Origin: Siphonodentalium dalli | Lineage: Eukaryota > Mollusca > Scaphopoda > Gadilida > Siphonodentaliidae | NCBI GenBank assembly: GCA_032622095.1 | Contig: CP136064.1 | Location: forward strand, 5,017,512 to 5,081,511 | Length of the DNA: 64,000 bases | Direction: 5' to 3' | Shown here: positions 50,556 through 61,454 of the stretch, piece by piece | How the letters are laid out: each line of letters begins with the position of its first letter | Numbering within the stretch: position 1 is the stretch's first letter | Notes under the pieces: model-generated | Database searches by the model: none | What the model was told of the DNA's origin: nothing | Seen by the model: only the letters and a program-made list of their open reading frames with translations | Made by a program: the position numbers and the translations under genes

Positions 50556-51185
50556 CAACAAAAACGATCTTTATTATAGAGCGATTGGTACATAAGCCAC
50601 GGCATTTCTCCCGTCAACAACCCATTCCCCAACCCCTACCTCATTTTACGGACAGTTGTCCGACCTTATTTGAGGCCATGAAACCATAACTACCGCCACA
50701 AACGCTCTTTATTATAGAGCGATTGGTACATAAGCCACGGCATTTCTCCCGTCAACAACCCATTCCCCAATCCCTACCTCATTTTACGGACAGTTGTCAG
50801 ACCTTAGTTGAGGCCATGAAACCATAAATACCGCCACAAACGCTCTTTATTATAGAGCGATTGGTACATAAACCACGGCATTTCTCCCATCAACAACCCA
50901 TTCCCCAATCCCTACCTCATTTTACGGACAGTTGTCCGACCTTATTTGAGGCCATGAAACCATAAATACCGCCACAAACGCTCTTTATTATAGAGCGATT
51001 GGTACATAAACCACGGCATATCTCACATCAACAACACTTTCCCCAATCCCTACCTCATTTTACGGACATTCGTCCGACCTTATTTGAGGTCATGACACCC
51101 TAAAACTGCCACTAAACGCCTTTTATTATATGGCGTGTGGAATATTAACCACGGCATGCATCACCCAGATATTCACTATTTCCCA
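50556..51185 (+). repeat. ~138-bp tandem repeat, about 4.5 copies
   Basis: The unit starts ACGCTCTTTATTATAGAGCG (hairpin GCTCT/AGAGC) at about 50567, 50702, 50840 and 50979, with a degenerate one near 51117. It contains CATTTTACGGACAGTTGTC and TTTGAGGCCATGAAACCATA. Confidence 0.93.
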
Positions 51186-51580
51186 ATCCTAATATGAAAG
51201 TCCAAACGAAAGTTCCCCCCCCCCCCCTCGCCCCCACACCCCCCTTCCCCCACAAAATTTTATTTCACCCGCTCTCAAGCAATATCTCTTCGAGGCATCT
51301 ACACATAATGTCCAATGATAAATTAACACACTAAACATCATCTAATAATCAGATTATAACTCAATACTAGCAAGTCCAGTGTGCATCGGTGCACAGTGCA
51401 CACAGGGCTAAACTTGCTTTCCTCAAACAACAAAAAATAAATACAATAAAAATATGTTACACAAGTATCATATCAATAAATAGGAATATTTCAACATAAA
51501 CTAATAACATAAACAAACATTACCCAGCCAATTTATCTGCCTCATAACATAACCAAAACTATCCATAAAATATGGGCAAG
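51186..51580. other. LTR element interior, no gene seen
   Basis: C-rich stretch at 51210-51253; otherwise AT-rich. Confidence 0.5.
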
Positions 51581-51592
51581 GGAAATGCCCAT
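51572..51592 (+). other. Internal copy of the LTR hairpin
   Basis: GGGCAAGGGAAATGCCC with identical flanking AT and ATAACG, the same as in both LTRs (45582-45602 and 53543-53563). It lies at the head of the 162-bp repeats. Confidence 0.85.
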
Positions 51593-51593
51593 A

Positions 51594-51965
51594 ACGTACA
51601 TGTTAACGGCCAATCAAGGCCTAATTAACTTAACATGTAATATATAACACACGACAAACGTGTGTACACAGTTACCCATCAAATCCTCATATGCCATTCC
51701 CCATCCAATTCCCATGACACCCGAACGCCCTTCCACAAGAAAATCTCCAAATACAACGTACATGTTAACGGCCAGTCAAGGCCTAATTAACTTAACATGT
51801 AACCTATAACACACGACAAACGTGTGTACACAGTTACCCATCAAATCCTCATATACCATTCCCCATCCAATTCCCATGATACCCGAACGCCCTTCCACAA
51901 GAAAATCTCCAAATACAACGTACATGTTAACGGCCAATCAAGGCCCAGTTAACTTAACATGTATA
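51594..51965 (+). repeat. 162-bp tandem repeat, about 2.3 copies
   Basis: The unit starts CGTACATGTTAACGGCCA at about 51594, 51756 and 51918. Each holds inverted ACATGTTAA / TTAACATGT and CACGACAAACGTGTG. Confidence 0.93.
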
Positions 51966-53383
51966 TAACACACAGTGCACAATCGTGCATAAAAATCCCA
52001 AATACATGTACAGAGCTAACTGAAGCTCACTCTTACATACATGTAACGCGCAATACACGGACCCCACATGCATCTATATCGTGCATAAAACAAAAATCCA
52101 ATACACGTGAACACGAAATTCACGTACAAACTTCACCCAATACCGCCGCTTACCAAAATGTGCATATACAGTGCCAAAATAGGCTCACCATGTGCACTTT
52201 ATCCCAAACGACACAAATATTGTCACTCCTTAAGCAATATTTATCATATTCTTCCCTACCCCATATATTATTGTCAAATATACTTGCCAATGATTAACTG
52301 TCATTAATAACATATTCATATACGCCCTATATCGGATCTTATAACTAAAATTAACACATGTCCAACATCAGTTGATACTACCATTACTATTCATTAAGGC
52401 CAAACGATGTATAGAACCCACGTATATAGAAGCATCAAGTTTCTTCATCCAAATCCCACACACGTACAATCATCGAGTTGTTCCAATAGGACAACGGAAT
52501 ACAAATTTCCGATATAATTTGTCCAGGAACAAAATATCACGTCACGAACACATTTTGTTCAAATATATCAATACAATTAAATAGGAACATACACTTACCA
52601 TTCTTATACAATGCTACCGATATAGATCACCATGCAATGATAATATTTTTTATTTATATAAAGGCATATCCCCCTGTACATATAAACACACGCAACTTCA
52701 CATATACAGCCAGACTTATATGACTCATCACACATGCGTTCGATAAGACTAAAGGACGCGACATTCGTATCTAATATCAATAAAATTGAAAGCTACTAGC
52801 AAATGCCAATCAGTTCGGCTATCGTCGATATGATATATGTCAAACATGCGCGCTCCAAATATATTTAATTATATATATACTTATATACTTCACCACATCA
52901 TTTTCCATAAGGGGCATATTTCTACCCCAAATATCGTTACTGCGAAAATGTCTGAACAGCTGCAACAAAGCAACGCTATATTATGACACGACAGGCTGTG
53001 AAATATAAGCATCAAGAAACAGATCAATTAACATGCCACGAGCACCATCTCATAAACACACGTGTTCTTAACAAGATGAATCACCAAACCAATACGCTAC
53101 ACTCCAGCCAAAAGGTCAACTTGACCCCAACACATTCATATCTAAAATTATAAATATGTGCAAACATTTACAGCAATGGTAAAAACGAATTGTCTCTCAT
53201 CATAATTTATTTCACCATTTTATTATTGAATGCATTGTTATTATATGTACGTCTATTACCAATGTGCTACAATTTCAGCCTCATCCACATTACATGATCA
53301 CCATTACCCCAGTTAGGTCCATAATTTTGATGTTACATAAGATTTTCCGCTGCGCTAACAATCTTACACGGGTGGGGGACATA
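51966..53383. other. LTR element interior up to the 3' LTR
   Basis: The open frames 51959-52307 and 52372-52584 have no recognised motif. The end, GGGTGGGGGACATA at 53370-53383, is the candidate polypurine tract. Confidence 0.55.
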
Positions 53384-53815
53384 TGTGAGATAACTACCCA
53401 TTATAATCTCACAACTTGATTCAAACTATACGAATGTCCCAATATATAAAACCCCAAACTCAGATATTCGTGTTCGGTTCTCGAAACCTCACACGTCTTA
53501 TTCTCAGCGAAGATATACACACAATGAAGATGGCTCCCAAATATGGGCAAGGGAAATGCCCATAACGAAGGAACCAATCCCGATGTGTATTGCCAAACGC
53601 CTCATCTAATATGCGTCCCAAATAGTATATAAGAGACAACCACATCCCATCACCTCATGCTTTCCCTATTCCACTTCCGAGCCTCTAATACGTAGAGGCT
53701 CGACTATTCTAACACTAGCATCATCGATTGTCACATTTGTATACACTGCTTATATCTTATTCACGACGTAATAAAGACTTGTACCTATATATATCTATGT
53801 GTCCATTACCTCACA
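53384..53815 (+). repeat. 3' LTR
   Basis: Same length as the 5' LTR and no difference seen by eye, including the TATA-like box, the AATAAA and the hairpin at 53543-53563. Confidence 0.92.
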
Positions 53816-53889
53816 TTTTCCGCTCTCCGTCAACGGATTCTCACAATGTTTGGTTTTCTAAAAAGCGAGGATTCGACCTGTCCGAACTG

Positions 53890-54002
53890 ATACTCTCCAT
53901 GTGATATTATACTCTCCATGTGATATTATACTCCCCATGTGATACTATACTCCCCATGTGATATTATACTCTCCATGTGATATTATACTCCCCATGTGAT
54001 AT
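53890..54002 (+). repeat. 22-bp minisatellite, about five copies
   Basis: TACTC(T/C)CCATGTGATATTA repeated in tandem. Confidence 0.95.
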
Positions 54003-54355
54003 TGCCTTCTTGAAGGAATAGAAGAAGAGACGGTGGTTCTATTCAAGGTTTGGTACGCAGAAATATTGTGATCGACGAAATGATCATGCACATTAGAATA
54101 AAAGATCTATGGAGTGCAGTGACCATTTCATCTTTGTTTATAGTTTCAATTTTATCGCTATAAATGCTTGTGATATATAAAATTGTATTATATAATTTCA
54201 CAAGCGCCGCTGAACATTCTTATATCTTATATCTGGCTTTGTTTATTTTCTTTTTCGTTTGTATTTGTTGTTTCTACATTTATATGTCTAGAAATTCATA
54301 ATTTTGTACTCCCGTTTCTCAATAGCAATGGGTGCCAGTATATTCACCTGATGGT

Positions 54356-54770
54356 AAAGCTGAATTGGTCATTGTCGCATGGTTTCGAGCAAAAAGACAC
54401 CCAAGATCTCCCAAACGTGCAAAAAGACACCCAGGATATCACAAACGTGAAAAAAGATACCCAGGATATCAAAGTCTCAGAAAACAACGGGAATTTACAT
54501 CAGTCGTCTGCTATTTATTAATACGGAACTGCGCTGCCAATCAGACTCAAAGCGGACGGTATATACGTCCATTTAAATTCCGTTGATATTTATAAATATA
54601 TGACATATATATAGCAGACGACTGATCTAAGTCCCCGTTGTTTTGTGAGACTTCGAGATCATGTGTGTCTTTTTGCACCTTTGTGACATCCTGTGTGTCT
54701 TTTTGCACGTTTGAGAGATCATGTGTGTCTTTTTGCTCGAAACCATGCGACAATGACCAATTCAGCAATG
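54356..54770. mobile_element. Foldback element with 30-bp repeats in each arm
   Basis: The left arm 54356-54525 and right arm 54598-54770 are inverted copies. Both contain TTGGTCATTGTCGCATGG, three 30-bp units (CAAAAAGACACCCAGGAT type) and CAGTCGTCTGCTAT. As a result both strands carry an open frame with a similar peptide (KDTQD/KDTHD repeats). Most differences between the arms alter residues, so coding constraint is not supported. Confidence 0.85.
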
Positions 54771-55021
54771 GTAAAGGGGTGAGACAGTACTCGATCCGTG
54801 TTTTTTTCTGTATATGACACAACTTAGATTCGACTTTAAATCATAAATGATAGAAAAAAGAAGAAATGAACTGTAAACTTGCTGTTAAATCAATTTAGTA
54901 CTAGAATATTCGAATAGTCTTATAAATTTTACATTTGAAACCAGTTAAAAAAACAATATTTCACATAGCACAAAAATAGAAACTTCTTTAGCATTAAGCA
55001 ATAAAGAGCGTTCACTGTTAA
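54771..55021. other. No gene seen
   Basis: AT-rich spacer. Confidence 0.5.
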
Positions 55022-55260
55022 TCTATACTATATATTTTGAGAACTCCGTATATATATATGTGTGTGTGTGTGTGTACTTCATGGAATCCAAAACGCGTGT
55101 ACAGATTGAGCTCAAATTTCGTATGTAAGTGTAAATTCCCACCGACACGGCCGTGGTCGCGTTTTGGAGAAGCTCAGAGCACCCTTTATCCACTCCCAAA
55201 TCACCCCAAAGGCACGGCGGGGCTTAATCAAGTGATTATTTAATGAGCGTTTGTTTTTGA
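55022..55260 (+). mobile_element. Helitron-like 5' fragment
   Basis: It begins TCTATACTATATATTTTGAG, then AACTCCG, a (TG)n run and TACTTCATGGAATCCAAAAC, as in the elements at 56005 and 60296. No matching 3' hairpin end was found before 55503. Confidence 0.65.
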
Positions 55261-55502
55261 CGCATCGCTATAAAGAGCGTCTGTTTCCCATTCAACGTTA
55301 TTAGCATCTGCAGAGAGATATACGGAACATAAATTAAATTTAAAAAACATTTGTTTCTGACCAACCCTGCGAGCACGGATGGCGCGCTTTGTTTTTACAG
55401 TATACTTCGGTATATACCGAAATCATCCCACATAATCACGAATACAGCATCAGATTTCTCCCCAGATATACCGTTATAAAGCTACTGGAATCTGCCAATC
55501 TA
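55261..55502. other. Spacer, no gene seen
   Basis: Nothing recognised. Confidence 0.4.
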
Positions 55503-56004
55503 TCTCATATATATTTTGAAGACCTCTGTCTGTCTGTCTGTCTGTATGTATGTCATTTATACAAATCTACGATTCTCGACCGATCTGGACGAAACTTGGT
55601 ACGTGAGTGTAGTTTGACGAGGCGGTCGTCGTTGTCGTATTGGCGAGCCCGTGCGACGCCCGTGCAGCGCATGCGCAGACGAGATCTCGGAAACGGTTGG
55701 GGCTATCAACTTAAAATTTGGTATGTGAATGTATCTTGCCCCGAATACGAATTTTATCGGGTCACCGAGCCCGTGCGACGCCAGCTTCGCGCATGCGCAG
55801 ACCAGATCTCGGAAACGGGTGGAGATATCGACTTGAAATTTGCTATGTGAATGTATCTTGCCCCGGATACGAATTTTATCGGGTCGCCGAGCCCGTGCGA
55901 CGCCAGCTTCGCGTATCCGCAGACCAGATCTCGGAAACGGGTGGAGCTATCGATTTGAAATTTGGTTTTTGAATAGCCCGGACAACGTCGGGCTCATCGG
56001 CTAG
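55503..56004 (+). mobile_element. Helitron-like element H2, array unit 1
   Basis: Starts TCTCATATATATTTTGAAGA, carries a CTGT microsatellite (55527-55548) and ~122-bp internal repeats with GAGCCCGTGCGACGCC. It ends with the hairpin GCCCGGACAACGTCGGGC followed by TCATCGGCTAG before a T. This is the standard Helitron 3' structure (hairpin, then CTRR). No Rep/helicase. The open frame 55389-55850 follows from repeat composition. Confidence 0.85.
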
Positions 56005-56752
56005 TACTATATATTTTGAGAACTCCGTATATATGTGGGTACTTCATAGAATCGAAAACGCGTGTAGGAACGGGCATCCCCACGGCAATGTCGGCTTATA
56101 AGACATCTTTACTACACATGACAACCGGGTCTCTATATATGTACCAAAATTACGCCGCGTTGGTGACTGGGAAATTCCAGGGAATGCCGATTGAGCTCAA
56201 ACTTGCTACCTATGGGAAGTGTCATATATATGAGTATGTCCTTTATAGACTCGAACCGATTGAGCTCAAACTTGCTAAATATTGACTGGGAAATTCCAGG
56301 GAATGCCGATTGAGCTCAAACTTGCTACCTACGGGAAGTGTCATATATATATGTGTGTGTCCTTTATAGACTCGAACCGATTGAGCTCAAATTTGCTAAA
56401 TACGGGAAGTGTCATGGACGGGTTCATTGAAAAACAAAACAAAATCGGGTAAAATTGAAAAACAAAATTAAAAAGGCACAATTAACTCATTGAAAAACCA
56501 AAACAAATACGGGAAGTGTCATGGACGGGTTCATTGAAAAACAAACAAAAATCGGGTAAAATTGAAAAACAAAATTAAAAAGGCACAATTAACTCATTGA
56601 AAAACCAAAACAAATCGCGTAAAATTTAAAAACAAAAACAAAAAAATTAACTCATTGAAAAACAAAAAATTAAATTAATTAAAAATATTAATTAAAACTT
56701 AAAAATTGTCATGTTTTTGACTATTGCCGCCAGTGGCGGGCTAACCTGCTAG
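56005..56752 (+). mobile_element. Helitron-like element H3, array unit 1
   Basis: Begins directly after H2 with TACTATATATTTTGAGAACT and ends GCCGCCAGTGGCGGGC-TAACCTGCTAG. The interior repeats GATTGAGCTCAAACTTGCTA several times and has AAAAC/AAAATT-rich tracts that are tandemly duplicated. The open frame 56016-56285 has an identical counterpart at 60307-60576; no domain is recognised. Confidence 0.8.
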
Positions 56753-57590
56753 TCTCATATATATTTTGAAGACCTCTGTCTGTCTGTATGTTTGTCTGTA
56801 TGTTTGTCTGTTTGTTTGTCATTAATACAAATCTACGATTCTCGACCGATCGGGACGAAACTTGGTACGTGTGTGTAGTTTGACCAGGCGGTGGACGTTG
56901 TCGTATTGGCGAGCCCGTGCGACGCCAGCTTCGCGCATGCGCAGACGAGATCTCGGATACGGGTGGATCTATCGACTTGAAATGTGGTATGTGAATGTAT
57001 CTTGCCCCGGATACGAATTTTATCGGGTCGCCGAGCCCGTGCGACGCCAGCTTCGCGCATGCGCAGACCAGATCTCGGAAAAGGGTAGAGCTATCGACTT
57101 GAAATTTGGTTTTTGAATAGCCCGGACAACGTCGGGCTGGGTAGAGCTATCGACTTGAAATTTGGTCACCGAGCCCGTGCGACGCCAGCTTCGCGCATGC
57201 GCAGACGAGATCTCGGAAACGGGTGGAGCTATCGACTTGAAGACGAGATCTCGGAAACGGGTGGAGCTATCGACTTGAAATTTGGTATGTGAATGTATCT
57301 TGCCCCGGATACGAAATGTATCGGGTCGCCGAGCCCGTGCGACGCCAGCTTCGCGCAGACCAGATCTCGGAAACGGGTGGAGCTATCGACTTGAATTTGG
57401 TTACTTGAAATTTGCTATGTGAATGTATCTTGCCCCGGATACAAATTTTATCGGGTCGCCGAGCCCGTGCGACGCCAGCTTCGCGCATGCGCAGACCAGA
57501 TCTCGGAAACTGGTAGAGCTATCGACTTGAAATTTGGTTTCTGAATAGCCCGGACAACGTCGCCCGGACAACGTCGGGCTCATCGGCTAG
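56753..57590 (+). mobile_element. Helitron-like element H4, array unit 1
   Basis: Starts TCTCATATATATTTTGAAGA directly after the CTAG of H3 and ends with a partly duplicated hairpin (GGACAACGTCGCCCGGACAA, then CGTCGGGC) and TCATCGGCTAG. It has more ~122-bp internal repeats than its counterpart at 60936-61454, which explains most of the size difference between array units. Confidence 0.85.
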
Positions 57591-59786
57591 TAGTCTGGTC
57601 GATAAAAGGTTTGACCTAGAAAAAATTTGGACTAAGTTGGTTTGTATTCCATTTTGAAGAGGAATATATCCTCTACAACATATCCAAAATTCGCTAAAAT
57701 CCGCTTTGAGCAATTTTTTTTACAGAGATTTAAAAAAATGCTAATTTTTCGACCTTGTGAAGTACGTTTTTCCACAATATCCCTCATCGGCGACACCATA
57801 ACGCATTAATCCTCCATCCGATATATACCAGTTTGTGTAAAAGAGTATAGGGGGCGAATAGAGTGACAAGGACAGAAAACAATGCAATCGCGGCGATGAA
57901 ATGGCTGTCAAAATGGCCGCAACTACAATCCATGCTACGACGAAAGCAACATATTGGATAACCTCCTATAAGCGAAAATACACATTTGTAATTTACAACA
58001 ATGTTGTTATATATCTTTAAAGGTACACATATAATTAAAACAGATCTATCTGAATTATTTATCGATCACTGCTACGAACGTTAACCCAATGATTTACGTT
58101 CGGGATTTCTTATTAGAATACATCCAACAGTCGGACCAAAAACAGTTATTTCGGGCATGCAACACACGAAGTAATATTTCGTCACACAGTGCGTGGTAGT
58201 TTCGTTTTGGAATGATGATTAATTATTGAATGTAACGCAGAAACTGAAGTGCCCACCCTATCTGTGTAAATATTAGTTTTATTTCCGGAATTTCCAACAC
58301 TCTCCGTGACAATAAACCATACACGTATGTCGTAATGCTGATTATACTGTAAATAAACACTTATCTCTTCAACAGAATAGTACCCTATCTCACTAGATCG
58401 AAGAGACTGTACATGGTACATTTTATTTAGTACTAATTTTCATGGTGCTCCCAAACCGGTTTCTTAGTAGACAATTCTGTTCAAATTACTTCAATCGGCA
58501 CTTTACAACAGGAATATGTACCACGCAATGCACACTATTAGTTGTCAGTATCTTGTTGTTTGAAATTATGTTACCATTGCCACCCACATATTTGCGCTAA
58601 ATATCAGCTCATCAGCGTTTACAGTTATTAGTTCTGCGTTTACCATTCACTCAATGTTGCTATTTATGGTTTTGTATGCAGCAGATATGTGTAACATTAG
58701 GGAGAATGGGTAAACGGGGCGATGCGGTTGCAGAAAAGGTCGTACGTTTCGCGTATATGTGGCCTTAGTGCATTTATGTGCACATAATGTCCAGGTATAA
58801 AGACAGTCTCTACCACATAGTATGTAGGCAAATTTGGTTATGTTGAGAATTTATTGAAGATAGTCTATTGTAATCCTTTGTATTTTGATAAATTGCTTTC
58901 ATGGTATACCACCATGTATTTGTGTGATAAAAGTGAAATATTCGTGTTTAATCACTTGGCTGGAGGCAACTATGACTACTATTTTAAGACACGGACAATA
59001 TGATCTACACGTTTTACCTAGTACCATATGAATATCTCTCATACTGTTCTATCGTAGTGAATTTTGACAGATTGTGTGTTGTAGATTCAAAAATAAATGA
59101 TTATCGGTCACATTCGTGAGAATGTTTTCATTACATATATTTCTGCTTCTAAAAAGGTCACACATTGAATACACCCCTATTAGATCACATTTAACTGTTT
59201 TAATACACATATATTACACGATTCAAGATAAACAGTACAGATAAAACTGTGTTATTCTTCTATTTCTTGGCGCCCAAAAAGTCCACATTTAATCGTTGTA
59301 TGATACCTGGCTTTTGGTTGCTCTCTCGCGAGATACATTAGAGAGAAATCTTACATACTATTATTAATAGCTCCCCTTATATTCTGAAATCATTCTTCCT
59401 CGTATAATTCGAGGGCATGTTCGTTCTTGTATGACCAGCTATTCAATTTTCCGCAAATTGTAAATTTCATTCGATTTTGTCCATTTTGGCGGCCATATTG
59501 GACAGACATTCTACCGACATGGTATACGACTAAGCATTGTTTGTGTAAATTTTATTTTATTACTAATTTGGTATTTGTTGGCGCACCTACCACCGAAATT
59601 CAGGATTTTTCTATACCAACTGCCATCATGGACGCCATCTTGTATTACAGAAAATGCTCAAAGCGAATTTTAGCGGATTTTGGATATGTTATAGAGGATA
59701 TATTCCTCTTCAAAATGGAATAGAAACCAACTTAGTCCAAATTTTTTCTAGGTTGACCCTAAAATTTTAGTTTATCGACCAGACTA
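57591..59786. mobile_element. 2196-bp inverted-repeat transposon, copy 1
   Basis: The ends TAGTCTGGTCGATAAA / TTTATCGACCAGACTA belong to terminal inverted repeats of about 130 bp (57591-57720 and 59640-59786, with GAGGAATATATCCTCTA and CCAAAATTCGCTAAAATCCG mirrored). The TA at each tip fits a TA target site. No transposase is visible: the longest frames (58182-58421 minus, 59427-59723 plus) show no DDE/D motif. An older copy is at 41205-42690. Confidence 0.88.
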
Positions 59787-59789
59787 TAG

Positions 59790-60295
59790 TCTCATATATA
59801 TTTTGAAGACGTCTGTCTGTCTGTCTGTCTGTATGTATGTATGTCATTTATACAAATCTACGATTCTCGACCGATCTGGACGAAACTTGGTACGTGAGTG
59901 TAGTTTGACCAGGCGGTCGTCGTTGTCGTATTGGCGAGCCCGTGCGACGCCCGTGCAGCGCATGCGCAGACGAGATCTCGGAAACGGTTGGAGCTATCGA
60001 CTTGAAATTTGGTATGTGAATGTATCTTGCCCCGGATACGAATTTTATCGGGTCACCGAGCCCGTGCGACGCCAGCTTCGCGCATGCGCAGACCAGATCT
60101 CGGAAACGGGTGGAGCTATCGACTTGAAATTTGCTATGTGAATGTATCTTGCCCCGGATACGAATTTTATCGGGTCGCCGAGCCCGTGCGACGCCAGCTT
60201 CGCGCATGCGCAGACCAGATCTCGGAAACGGGTGGAGCTATCGATTTGAAATTTGGTTTTTGAATAGCCCGGACAACGTCGGGCTCATCGGCTAG
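59790..60295 (+). mobile_element. Helitron-like element H2, array unit 2
   Basis: Counterpart of 55503-56004 with a few substitutions and a slightly longer CTGT/ATGT microsatellite. Same hairpin and CTAG end. Confidence 0.85.
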
Positions 60296-60935
60296 TACTA
60301 TATATTTTGAGAACTCCGTATATATGTGGGTACTTCATAGAATCGAAAACGCGTGTAGGAACGGGCATCCCCACGGCAATGTCGGCTTATAAGACATCTT
60401 TACTACACATGACAACCGGGTCTCTATATATGTACCAAAATTACGCCGCGTTGGTGACTGGGAAATTCCAGGGAATGCCGATTGAGCTCAAACTTGCTAC
60501 CTACGGGAAGTGTCATATATATGAGTATGTCCTTTATAGACTCGAACCGATTGAGCTCAAACTTGCTAAATATTGACTGGGAAATTCCAGGGAATGCCGA
60601 TTGAGCTCAAACTTGCTACCTACGGGAAGTGTCATATATATATGTGTGTGTCCTTTATAGACTCGAACCGATTGAGCTCAAACTTGCTAAATACGGGAAG
60701 TGTCATGGACGGGTTCATTGAAAAACCAAAAAAATCGGGTAAAATTGAAAAACAAAATTAAAAAGGCACAATTAACTCATTGAAAAACCAAAACAAATCG
60801 TGTAAAATTTAAAACAAAAAACAAAAAAATTAACTCATTGAAAAACAAAAAATTAAATTAATTAAAAAAATTAATTAAAACTTAAAAATTGTCATGTTTC
60901 TGACTATTGCCGCCAGTGGTGGGCTAACCTGCTAG
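60296..60935 (+). mobile_element. Helitron-like element H3, array unit 2
   Basis: Counterpart of 56005-56752, shorter by about 108 bp because one AAAAC-rich internal duplicate is missing. Confidence 0.85.
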
Positions 60936-61454
60936 TCTCATATATATTTTGAAGACCTCTGTCTGTCTGTATGTTTGTCTGTTTGTTTGTCATTAATACA
61001 AATCTACGATTCTCGACCGATCGGGACGAAACTTGGTACGTGTGTGTAGTTTGACCAGGCGGTGGACGTTGTCGTATTGGCGAGCCCGTGCGACGCCAGC
61101 TTCGCGCATGCGCAGACGAGATCTCGGAAACGGGTGGAGCTATCGACTTGAAATTTGGTATGTGAATGTATCTTGCCCCGGATACGAATTTTATCGGGTC
61201 GCTGAGCCCGTGCGACGCCAGCTTCGCGCATGCGCAGACGAGATCTCGGAAACGGGTGGAGCTATCGACTTGAAATTTGGTATGTGCATGTATCTTGCCC
61301 CGGATACGAATTTATCGGGTCGCCGAGCCCGTGCGACGCCAGCTTCGCGCATGCGCAGACCAGATCTCGGAAAAGGGTAGAGCTATCGACTTGAAATTTG
61401 GTTTCTGAATAGCCCGGACAACGTCGCCCGGACAACGTCGGGCTCATCGGCTAG
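60936..61454 (+). mobile_element. Helitron-like element H4, array unit 2
   Basis: Counterpart of 56753-57590 with fewer ~122-bp internal repeats. It has the same duplicated GCCCGGACAACGTC end. Confidence 0.85.

Larger units (their letters stand above)
45423..53815 (+). mobile_element. Young non-autonomous LTR retrotransposon (8.4 kb)
   Basis: Two 432-bp LTRs (45423-45854 and 53384-53815) start TGTGAGATAAC, end TTACCTCACA and look identical when compared by eye. The flanks give a TTTT duplication (45419-45422 and 53816-53819). Just inside the left LTR is a TGATGCCGTGAAC segment resembling primer-binding regions of BEL/Pao-type elements, and the right LTR follows a purine tract GGGTGGGGGACATA. 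No gag, protease, RT, RNase H or integrase motif is visible in any frame of the 7.5-kb interior, so it depends on other elements. The interior has several tandem arrays and a nested Helitron. Plus orientation is inferred from the LTR signals. Confidence 0.9.

Noticed and set aside
47485-61380. Families of frames with ARATPVQRM/ARATPASRM and LDRSGRNLVR as a multigene family
   Set aside because: They map to the ~122-bp internal repeats of the Helitron-like elements and are open in several frames on both strands.
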